Below, one piece after another: positions 9,716 through 17,016 of a stretch of 64,000 bases of DNA. The position numbers and the translations under genes are program-made. The DNA comes from Streptomyces sp. NBC_01669 (lineage in GTDB: Bacteria > Actinomycetota > Actinomycetes > Streptomycetales > Streptomycetaceae): NCBI RefSeq assembly GCF_026339735.1, contig NZ_JAPEQG010000002.1, positions 1,116,001 to 1,180,000 of the forward strand, read 5' to 3'. Each line of letters starts with the position of its first letter. Within the stretch, counting starts at the first letter, position 1. Under the pieces are notes generated by a model. That model worked only from the letters and a program-made list of their open reading frames with translations. It made no database searches and was not told the origin of the DNA.

Positions 9716-10010
9716 CTACGCGGCACGCTCTTGCCGCGTTGCAGTCCCGAGGACGAAGTCGACGACCGCCTTTGCGAACAGCATGGACTCCTCGATGTGC
9801 CCGAAGTGTCCGCTGTTCTCCAGTACCAGCAGTCGCGAATCGGGAATCAGCTCGTTCAGCTCGAGACCCCAGCGCGGACCGCAGATCACATCGTGCCGCC
9901 CCACGACGACCAGAGCCGGTAGCTCCAAGTCCCTTGAGTGCGACGCGGTCGCCGATGACATCAGGCGTGAGGTCCTCGTCCAGGCCTGCTGGGCCGGAAG
10001 ACCCGCCAGC
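9716..10010 (-). pseudogene. Alpha/beta hydrolase, C-terminal fragment
   Basis: The minus frame gives LELPALVVVGRHDVICGP, LIPDSRLLVLENSGHFGHIE and ESMLFAKAVVDFVLG. These are the acid-loop Asp and catalytic His (GH) of the alpha/beta hydrolase fold. The segment before it (DLTPDVIGDRVALKG) is in another frame, so there is also a frameshift near 9940. The N-terminal half with the nucleophile elbow is missing. The rest of 9537-10295 holds only this relic and the inverted repeat at 10047. Confidence 0.65.
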
Positions 10011-10046
10011 TGCGCACCAGGACCGTCTGACCTTCTCGCACACCCC

Positions 10047-10085
10047 GTTTCGACCCGCGTACCCCGGAGGGACGCGGGTCGAAAC
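10047..10085. repeat. Perfect 14-bp inverted repeat
   Basis: GTTTCGACCCGCGT, an 11-nt spacer, then its exact complement. It lies between the hydrolase relic and the NTF2-like gene. It is followed by ATTTACGG rather than a T tract. It could be a terminator stem, a protein-binding site or an element end. Confidence 0.5.
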
Positions 10086-10295
10086 ATTTACGGACTCCCG
10101 GTGGCGGCACACACGTGCGTGCCCGCCCCGAGGTCCGCCTCCCTCCGCGTACTCCGGACGACCCCCTCCGGCCTCGGCGAGGACCTTCGCTTCGCCTGGT
10201 CGAGGACGTGTACGGTGCCCTCTCACATGTATGCCAGCCCCCCGGTGGGCGGCGACCGGATCCCCGTGCGGTCACTGAAATGTATTCTCGGATTC

Positions 10296-10732
10296 ATGAG
10301 CACGACTGCGGATACAGCTGCCATAACCAACCTGATCGCCGAGTATGCCGAGCTGGTCGACACCGGAGACCTCGCCGGCGTGGGCGAACTGTTCGCCGAC
10401 GCCGTGTTCGTCGGCAGCGGCGCACCGGTCCCTGGCCGGGACGGGGGAGTGGAGAAGATGCTCCGGGACAGCGTGATCCTCTACGAGGACGGCACTCCGC
10501 GCACCCACCACGTCACGACCAACATCGCCGTCGATGTCGACGAGGAGGCGGGAACCGCCGCCGCGCGGTCCTATGTCACGGTGTTCCAGTCCCTGCCCGA
10601 CTTTCCGCTGCAGCCGGTGCCGCGGGGCGCTACAGCGACCGCTTCGAGCGCCGGGACGGACGCTGGCGATTCACGGAGCGCCGGGTCCGGATCCATCTGG
10701 TGGGCGATGTCAGCCGTCACCTGCGCGCTTAG
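10296..10732 (+). pseudogene. SnoaL/NTF2-like protein, frameshifted near 3' end
   Basis: ATG 10296 begins MSTTADTAAITNLIAEYAEL, then DTGDLAGVGELFADAV and THHVTTNIAVDVDEE. This is the standard start of a SnoaL-like NTF2-fold protein. After LPDFPLQPV (about 10618) the frame changes. The expected C-terminus, AAGRYSDRFERRDGRWRF and RVRIHLVGDVSRHLRA, sits one base out and ends at TAG 10732. One inserted base restores about 145 residues. This may be a sequencing error. The substrate is unknown. Confidence 0.7.
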
Positions 10733-10799
10733 GACCTGACTGACATACCCGTCGTCCGCCAGGAGGGCGGGCCTCGCTGCGTCCGGTGCGTGCGATCCC

Positions 10800-11347
10800 A
10801 AGGCGCCCCGCCGGGTCACGTCGAGAACGGCCGAGTCGTCACCGCCTGCCTGCGGGGTGTCGTGTCCGGCCGAGCCGAGAGCGACGACGATCATGCTTCC
10901 CCGGGGGATCGGCACCCCGCCCAGTTCGAGGTCCTCCGACGCGTTGCGGCTCGTCGAGCGTTCGACGGAAGTGTCGTAGCGCAGGAACTCCTCCACCGCG
11001 CCGGGCAGCAGCTCGGGCCGCTCGCGCAACAACCGCAGCTGGTCCGGGTGTTGCAGCAGGGCCAGTACGCCGTTGTCCAGCAGGTTCACCGTGCTGTCGT
11101 GGCCCGCGACGACCAACATCATGGCCGTGCCCACCAGTTCCTCCTCGGAGAGCCGGCCGTCCTCCTGGTCGCGCACGGCGACCAGGTCGGCCAGCAGCCC
11201 GTGCAGAGCGGCCAGCGCCGGGCGGTGCTCGGACGAGGCCACCTGGAGCGCCTGCCCCGACCAGCGGCGGAAGTCCAGGTGGTGCTTCCGCAGGATGCCG
11301 AGGAGTTCGGCTGTCACCGTGGAGGGCAGCGGGTCGAGGGTGCGCAC
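10800..11347 (-). pseudogene. Cytochrome P450 internal fragment
   Basis: The minus frame encodes LPSTVTAELLGILRKHHLDF, the I-helix VVAGHDSTVNLL, the K-helix EEFLRYDTSV (ExxR) and RGSMIVVALGSAGHD. It then breaks off after VLDVTRRGA. The N-terminal third and the heme-binding loop (FGxGxHxCxG) are absent, so it cannot be a working P450. Plus-strand 10772-10805 resembles part of the 202-bp MITE (GGTGCGTGCGAT.CCAAGGCG), suggesting an element-mediated deletion. Confidence 0.75.
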
Positions 11348-11377
11348 AGGTCGCCCGCGCGTACCGTGCGGCCGGGC

Positions 11378-13102
11378 TCAGATCCAGGTGTCGAGCCACA
11401 TCCTGGCGCGCCAGTCGGCATACGGGATCGTCTGCCCGGTATAGATCGGGAAGAGATAGATGAAGTTCCAGGCGATGAGCAGGACAAGCACGCCTGCGGC
11501 CACCACACCTCGTATGCGGCGCTTGTCAGCCGCTCCCGGCGGACCCAGCAGGGCTCCCAGCATCATCGTCACGGCCAGGCTCAGGTACGGCACGAAGACG
11601 ACCGCGTAGAAGGAGAAGACCGTGCGGTCCTGGTACAGGAACCAGGGCAGATAACCGGCACCCACCGCACACAGGATGGCGCCGGAGCGCCAGTCGCGGC
11701 GCAGCGCCCATCGGTAGAGCAGGTACACGAGTGCGCAGCATGCCGACCACCACAGGAGCGGTGTTCCCAGGGCGAGGATCGCCTGTGAGCAGTCGGCCGT
11801 CGCGCGGCAGCCGTCTGTCCCGGGTTTTGGCGACTGGTAGTGGAACAGCACAGGGCGGCCGAGGACCAGCCAGCTCCATGGGTTCGACTCGTACGTGTGG
11901 GGGGTGTGCAGCCCCACATTGAACCGGTAGACGCCGTACTCGTAGTGCCACAGGCTGCGGAGCGGGGCCGGAATCCACGACCATGTGCCGCCGCGGCCGT
12001 CCGCCCAGTGGCGTCCGTAGCCGTTGTCGGACAGGAACCAGCCGGTCCATGTCGCCAGATACGTCAGGGCAGCGACCGGGACGAGGGACAGCACCGACCA
12101 GCCGAAGTCCTTGCGCAGCACCGCGCGGTAGGGGCGGCGCGCTCCCGCTACTCGGCGAGAGCCGACGTCCCACAGCAGGGTAAGGATCACGAAGAAGGCG
12201 AGGAAGTACAGGCCGTTCCATTTGGTTGAGGCCGCCAGTCCCAGGAAGAGGCCGGCTGCGAGCCGCCAGGGACGCACGCCCGTCCCGGCATGGTCACCGG
12301 TGTGTCCGTCCGGGCGTACCCGGCCGTCCTCGTCGACCGGTAAGGCCGCCGCGAGCCGGGCCCGCGCACTGTCCCGGTCGATGAGCAGGCATCCGAACGC
12401 CGCCAGTACGAAGAACATGACGACGAGGTCGAGCAGAGCGGTGCGGCTCATCACGTAGTGCAGACCGTCCACCGCCATCAGCACTCCGGCCAGGCAGCCC
12501 AGCAGTGTCGAACGGAACAGGCGGCGTCCTATTCGGCACAGCATCAGCACCGACAGTGTGCCGAGGACCGCCGTCATGAAGCGCCAGCCGAACGGGGTGA
12601 GGCCGAACATCCACTCGCCGAGGGCGATCACCCACTTGCCCGTCGGCGGGTGCGCGACGAACGACCCGGCGTCGGAGAGCGGGATCACCTGGGGATCGGC
12701 CAGGATCTGCGGGTCGGAGATCTTGCGGTCCGGCCAGGTGCTCTCGTAGCCGAGCCGCAGCAAGGACCAGGCGTCCTTGGCGTAGTACGTCTCGTCGAAT
12801 ACGACCGCCCACGGGCTGCCCAGATGCCAAAAGCGCGGCAGCCCGGCAAGGAGCGCCACCAGCAGCGGCCCGCCCCATCCCGACCAGCGCGCCAGCCGGC
12901 ACGCCGCTACTGGGGACAGCCCGAGCGTGCGCCACAGCCGTGACCCGGGTTCGGGAAACGGCACGACCAGGCGGTCGCGCACGGACGTACGCGGGCGCTC
13001 GACGTACCCGAAGCAGCGCAGCCGCCGCTCCCAGGAGATCGGCTGACAATTCGCCGCCTTCCGTGGCTCGTCGACAAACGCGAGCGCGTTCTCATGGATC
13101 AC
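11378..13102 (-). CDS. pmt: Protein O-mannosyltransferase (GT39)
   Basis: A 574-residue polytopic membrane enzyme that transfers mannose from polyprenyl-phosphate-mannose to Ser/Thr of exported proteins. Motifs: VVFDETYYAKDAWS with the catalytic DE in the first external loop, SFVAHPPTGKWVIALGEWMF, FGWRFMTAVLGTL, STKWNGLYFLAFF, and the C-terminal block SFYAVVFVPYLSLAVT then WMDTWI-like WLDTWI. About eleven hydrophobic segments are visible. The start is GTG at 13102; the first 60 residues are variable and a later start is possible. Actinobacterial Pmt works with lipoprotein and phage-receptor glycosylation. Confidence 0.9.
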   Translation of the reverse strand: MIHENALAFVDEPRKAANCQPISWERRLRCFGYVERPRTSVRDRLVVPFPEPGSRLWRTLGLSPVAACRLARWSGWGGPLLVALLAGLPRFWHLGSPWAVVFDETYYAKDAWSLLRLGYESTWPDRKISDPQILADPQVIPLSDAGSFVAHPPTGKWVIALGEWMFGLTPFGWRFMTAVLGTLSVLMLCRIGRRLFRSTLLGCLAGVLMAVDGLHYVMSRTALLDLVVMFFVLAAFGCLLIDRDSARARLAAALPVDEDGRVRPDGHTGDHAGTGVRPWRLAAGLFLGLAASTKWNGLYFLAFFVILTLLWDVGSRRVAGARRPYRAVLRKDFGWSVLSLVPVAALTYLATWTGWFLSDNGYGRHWADGRGGTWSWIPAPLRSLWHYEYGVYRFNVGLHTPHTYESNPWSWLVLGRPVLFHYQSPKPGTDGCRATADCSQAILALGTPLLWWSACCALVYLLYRWALRRDWRSGAILCAVGAGYLPWFLYQDRTVFSFYAVVFVPYLSLAVTMMLGALLGPPGAADKRRIRGVVAAGVLVLLIAWNFIYLFPIYTGQTIPYADWRARMWLDTWI

Positions 13103-13189
13103 GCGGTGAGCTTTCTACTCGTGGAGAGCAGGACAAGCGGGGATCAGCTGCCCGGCGGTCGGTGGTAGTCACGCTGGCCCAGCCAGCCC

Positions 13190-13594
13190 TCACTGATCGG
13201 GACCGCTTGAACCTGGCCAAGGCGCTACCTGGGTGGTTGAGGTCCGTGTCGGAATCGGTACCGGCTCGCGCGTTGAGGGGAGGTACGGCATCGGCACCCC
13301 CTGGGCAGTGGAGGCGGGGCGGGCCGTCGACGGCACCGGGACCGACTCGGCAGAGGTGACCGGGCGGGGCCGAGGACCAGTAGGCCCGACCTGAGCGAAA
13401 GAGCTCGGCAGGACCATCAGTCCGATTCCAAGTCCGGCAATGGTCAGCACGGATCCGGTGGCCATCCAGGCCGTCCGGGCCCGCTGTCGGGCGCGAACGC
13501 CGGCTTGCAGGCGGTACTGGTGCCGGTCCTCGTAGGGCGTGTCCTCCTGGCTGTCACGCATCATTCGTGCCAGCTCCTGCTCGAAGTGATCCAT
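13190..13594 (-). CDS. Small membrane protein, putative sigma partner
   Basis: A 134-residue protein starting 10 nt after the sigma gene stop with GAAGGAG before the ATG. N-terminal acidic and charged region (MDHFEQELARMMRDSQED), one hydrophobic segment at about residues 46-68 (SVLTIAGLGIGLMVLPSSF), and a Pro/Ser/Thr-rich tail likely outside the membrane. No zinc anti-sigma HxxxCxxC motif is seen. Position and topology suggest an anti-sigma-like or accessory partner of the SigE-type factor (inference). Confidence 0.7.
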   Translation of the reverse strand: MDHFEQELARMMRDSQEDTPYEDRHQYRLQAGVRARQRARTAWMATGSVLTIAGLGIGLMVLPSSFAQVGPTGPRPRPVTSAESVPVPSTARPASTAQGVPMPYLPSTREPVPIPTRTSTTQVAPWPGSSGPDQ

Positions 13595-13604
13595 GGCTCC
13601 TTCT

Positions 13605-14111
13605 TCACTCGACCGGCTTGACTGCCTCAGCCAGAAGCTGCCGCAACCGTGCAACGCCGCGTGCCGTGAGTGAACGGACGGTACCCACCGGACATCCCAG
13701 CACTTCCGCGACGTGCTGCTCGGGCAGGTCCTGGTAGTAGCGCAGCACCACCGCAGCCCGCTGTCGCGCCGGCAGCAACGCCAGCATGGCCTCCAACCGG
13801 GTCCGTTCGTCCACGGCGGCGATCTCATCTCCCACCTCGGGCGGGTCGGGCAGCTGGTCCATGGGGTGCTCGCCCCACCAGCGACGCCGTGCCGAGCGAG
13901 CCGCGGCACGGACCAGGACCCTACGCACATATGCCTCGGGCGCCTGCTCGGCCACCTTCGGCCAGGCAAACCACAGCTTGACAAGCGCCTCCTGCAGCAG
14001 ATCCTCCGCCCGGTGCCGGTCTCCGCCGGTCAGCAGCCGCGCCAGGTGAAGCAACGCCGACCACCGAGCCGCCACGAACCGGTCGAACTCATCGGCCCGC
14101 AACTGCCCCAT
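13605..14111 (-). CDS. SigE-family ECF RNA polymerase sigma factor
   Basis: A 168-residue two-domain sigma factor. Region 2: ADEFDRFVAARWSALLHLAR...AEDLLQEALVKLW, then YVRRVLVRAAARSARRRWW. Region 4: LEAMLALLPARQRAAVVLRYY, then HVAEVLGCPVGTVRSLTARG. The start is ATG 14111, with a GGGAGGTAAGGGG leader. It is followed closely by the membrane protein 13190-13594. SigE-type 50-family sigma factors in streptomycetes usually lack a classical anti-sigma factor. Confidence 0.9.
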   Translation of the reverse strand: MGQLRADEFDRFVAARWSALLHLARLLTGGDRHRAEDLLQEALVKLWFAWPKVAEQAPEAYVRRVLVRAAARSARRRWWGEHPMDQLPDPPEVGDEIAAVDERTRLEAMLALLPARQRAAVVLRYYQDLPEQHVAEVLGCPVGTVRSLTARGVARLRQLLAEAVKPVE

Positions 14112-14479
14112 CAGCGTCGACCCCTTACCTCCCTGCCGAACACGTCGGCTTCTACCGCAGCCTCGTGGGGCCGCAGGGCAGTACACGCGTCATCGACCAC
14201 GTACGCCGCCGCAGGACCGCGGACACGCCCCTACACCTTTAACAAAGACGCTGGCCCCTACCCCGCTATGCACCCTCGCCATGTGGTGTGGATCACACAC
14301 GCCATCCTGGCAGTGCTCACGACCCGACTTGCCTGCCCACCCTCCCCTTGTGCAGCCGTCGGAGCCCGACTGGCACCGGCTCAAACGCCGGTCTGCCCGG
14401 CTACGTCACTCAGCGGCGGACATTAGCTCATCGTGCCGTTGCTTTGATCATCAAGCGATCTCAGCAATCCCGATGTTTC
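14112..14479. other. No gene recognised
   Basis: This region lies upstream of the sigma gene and beside the IS607 left end. It should contain the sigma operon promoter (A/T-rich patch around 14236-14252). No convincing coding frame is visible on either strand. Confidence 0.5.
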
Positions 14480-14501
14480 CACCGGAATGGTCCGTAACGG
14501 G

Positions 14502-15959
14502 TCATCGGAGCGCGAGTTGCGCGCCGGTGTCCTGTTGACGGTCTCCCGTTTCCTTCCCGGCCCGGGGGCCGGGGATCGCGCCACCTGCCCGCCCCGTCCC
14601 GGCCTTGCGGCGCGGGCGGGTGACGCGGGTCTTCCGGTCGGCTCCACGGGGCTTCGACTTCGCCGTGGCGAGGTCCAGGTCTCCGGCCGCTCCGGTACCT
14701 GTGGTGCGGGCCGCGAGGGCGACCAGGTTGTGTCCGGCGTTGGCGTCCCGGTCCAGGACGAGGCCGCAGTTGTCGCACTCGAAGACGCGCATGCTGAGGG
14801 GCAGTTTGATTTTCACCGCACCGCAGCGGGAGCAGGTCTTCGAGGAGGGGTACCAGCGGTCGGCGACAACGAGTCGCGTGCCGCGCCGGCGGGTCTTGTA
14901 GGTGAGCTGGCGTCGGATCTCGCCGAACGCGGCGTCCGCGACACGGCGGGACAGGCGCCGGTTGCGGCCCATGCCGGCGACGCCCAGGTCTTCGATGACG
15001 ATCGTGCCGTACTCGCAGGCGAGGCGGGTCGTCATCTGGTGGAGGGTGTCCTCGCGGAGGTTCGCGACCCGGTGATGGATCTTGTTCCGCGCCTGGTTGG
15101 CCTTCTCCCAGCGGCGGGAGGCCTGCTGCCCGGTGCGCCGGTCGGGGCCGCGGCGGCGGGAGACAACCCGGCTGGCGCGGCGCAGCTGTTTCTGCGCGCG
15201 GTCGAGGTGGCGTGGGTTGGGTTCTGCGCCAAGGACACCGTCGCTGTCGGCGAGGACCGCGAGGGTCTTGATGCCGAGGTCGATACCGACCGCCGCGTCC
15301 GGGCGGGCAACCTTGACCAGCTCGTGCTTCTCCTGGACCTGGAGCGACACGAACCAGCGGCCCCGGTCGAGACGTGCGGTCGCGGACAGGATCCGCATGT
15401 TCCCGGCGTCGGCGAGGGCCCGCAGGTCAGCTCGGTTCTCGTGCAGGCGGACGGTGCCGATCCTGGGCAGGGTGATATGCCTGCCGTCAGGCTCGATACG
15501 GATCGTTCCGGTGGTGAACCGGCAGGTCAGGCGCGCTTTCCGCTTCGACTTGAAGCGCGGGATGCCCATCTTGCGCCCCTTGCGCTTGCCGCTCTTCGAC
15601 TTCGCGTAGTTGTCGAACGCGGCCGACGCACCTGCCAGGCCGGTGTTGTATGCCTCCTTGGAGTTTTCCTCCCACCAGCCGGCGAAACGTGGGTTGGTGC
15701 GCTTGTCCTCGTTGAACGCCTTCCGCAGCGAGGGCAGCGTCCACGACCGCCACTCGGTCAGCTCGTCCTCGGGGATGCCGTATGACTGCTCGGACTTGCG
15801 CTGCCACCACACGGCAGTGACGTACGCGACGGCCCAGTTGTACGCGGCCCGCGCGGCGCCTGCGTGCGAGTGCAGGTGGCGGTTGGCCGTGGCATTCGGG
15901 TCCAGCGCCAGCTTGTGTGCCTTCACGACGAAGCCCGGTTGCGGCTTGAACTTTTTCAC
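14502..15959 (-). CDS. tnpB: TnpB, RNA-guided nuclease of IS607 element
   Basis: A 485-residue RuvC-like nuclease. RuvC motifs: first Asp in GIDLGIKTLAVLAD, Glu in IVIEDLGVAGMGRN, last Asp in DRDANAGHNLVAL. The zinc ribbon has CSRCG and FECDNCG. All are intact. GTG 15959 (KKFKPQPGFVV) is chosen because it overlaps the tnpA stop as GTGA. The C-terminus has an Arg/Gly-rich tail beyond the last RuvC motif. The guide omega-RNA is expected to overlap the 3' end and element end (known for the family, not shown here). Confidence 0.9.
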   Translation of the reverse strand: MKKFKPQPGFVVKAHKLALDPNATANRHLHSHAGAARAAYNWAVAYVTAVWWQRKSEQSYGIPEDELTEWRSWTLPSLRKAFNEDKRTNPRFAGWWEENSKEAYNTGLAGASAAFDNYAKSKSGKRKGRKMGIPRFKSKRKARLTCRFTTGTIRIEPDGRHITLPRIGTVRLHENRADLRALADAGNMRILSATARLDRGRWFVSLQVQEKHELVKVARPDAAVGIDLGIKTLAVLADSDGVLGAEPNPRHLDRAQKQLRRASRVVSRRRGPDRRTGQQASRRWEKANQARNKIHHRVANLREDTLHQMTTRLACEYGTIVIEDLGVAGMGRNRRLSRRVADAAFGEIRRQLTYKTRRRGTRLVVADRWYPSSKTCSRCGAVKIKLPLSMRVFECDNCGLVLDRDANAGHNLVALAARTTGTGAAGDLDLATAKSKPRGADRKTRVTRPRRKAGTGRAGGAIPGPRAGKETGDRQQDTGAQLALR

Positions 15960-16501
15960 CCGTCCGCCTCTTCGCCGGTGGCGACGGCGATGGCCCGGGC
16001 GGCGCGATTCTTCGCGGAGCGGCGGCTGTACAGGCGTGCGCACATCGAGGTCAGGGCCTCGGTGATGTCCCGTGCGAGGTCGTCGGCGGTCTTTGCCGGG
16101 TCAAGGACGACCAGGCGTCGCCCCGAGGCCGAGAGGGCTCCTTCGAGGTGCTCGACCACGATCGTGCCGACATCCGGGTCGGCGAGCAGTCGGTGCAGCT
16201 TGCGGCGGCGCCCGTTCAAGCCGGAGCCGACCTCCGTCACCACGTCAGCGACCGTGAGACCCTGAGCCGTTGCGCCCTGCATGGTCCGGGCGACCTGACG
16301 CTCCAGGTCCGCTTTCCGGTCACCGGACGAGACACGGCAGTACCCCACGACCCGTCCCGCAGCCTGCGGGGCCGGCTCGGTCACGAGCCACGTACCCGAC
16401 GGCGTCTGGACGACCGGGACCGGCATACGGCCCTCTTTCGCCCAGGTCCACGCGGTCTGGTAATGCACGCCGTTACGCGACGCCCACTCGGAAAGCTTCA
16501 C
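15956..16501 (-). CDS. tnpA: IS607 TnpA serine recombinase with internal deletion
   Basis: A 181-residue protein: N-terminal MerR-like HTH (MKLSEWASRNGVHYQTAWTW), then the resolvase core with the catalytic Ser in VVGYCRVSSGDRKADLERQV. Family members normally read IVVEHRDRLxRFGxxYVEAAL. Here the sequence jumps VVEHLEGALSASGRRLVV, losing about ten residues in frame, including the conserved RDR/RFG segment that carries an active-site Arg. Transposition activity is therefore doubtful, although the frame is open. Confidence 0.85.
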   Translation of the reverse strand: MKLSEWASRNGVHYQTAWTWAKEGRMPVPVVQTPSGTWLVTEPAPQAAGRVVGYCRVSSGDRKADLERQVARTMQGATAQGLTVADVVTEVGSGLNGRRRKLHRLLADPDVGTIVVEHLEGALSASGRRLVVLDPAKTADDLARDITEALTSMCARLYSRRSAKNRAARAIAVATGEEADG

Positions 16502-16574
16502 AACACCAGGCTATTCACTGAGGATGACGGATATTCACTGAAAAAGGTGGGAACTGTTGTTCACCCTGAGTGCC

Positions 16575-16763
16575 TCAGCAACTGCCGACAAGCCAGAGGT
16601 CCAGCGTGCTGAGGACGCGATGCTCCGCCGTTAATCCGAGTGTGCAGATAACGCGGGTGTGGCAGCCGTCGGACGGGTCGGCACCGGCGTTCCAGTGGCG
16701 GAACGCGCTGCGGGTGTAACCGTCGCGGGACTCGGGGCCCAGCGGCAGTGCGGAGACCGCCAC
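16575..16763 (-). pseudogene. HNH-endonuclease-family fragment
   Basis: The minus frame reads PESRDGYTRSAFRHWNAG, then DPSDGCHTR. This resembles the N-terminal conserved block (GYxRxxFxHW ... DGCxTR) of secreted actinobacterial HNH-family proteins. The HNH catalytic part is absent. The remaining bases to 17016 show nothing recognisable. Confidence 0.4.
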
Positions 16764-17016
16764 CCCGACCTCGGCCGCGTCAAGGACGCGGTGACGCTCC
16801 TTCAGCAGCGCATGCCAGTTGAGCCGTTATGGACCGGCACGCTCGCCGACGAGCCCCCGTTCTGAAAAGCCCGCAAGATCACCAGCGCGCCGAAGAACTG
16901 GTGATTCACGAAGAGCGCTCACGGACCGTCCCCCCGTTGGGCTCCGTCGTTCCAAGATCGGTTGAGATACGGCTTCTCAATGCAACTCGTCGCGCGGCAG
17001 GCCCCGCCTGCCGTGT

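Larger units (their letters stand above)
14480..16560 (-). mobile_element. IS607-type insertion sequence
   Basis: A serine-recombinase tnpA and a tnpB overlap by GTGA on the minus strand, the standard IS607 layout. Upstream of tnpA the decamer TATTCACTGA occurs twice (16512-16521 and 16532-16541), which could be recombinase binding repeats at the element end. IS607 elements lack terminal inverted repeats, so both ends given here are approximate. Confidence 0.8.
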
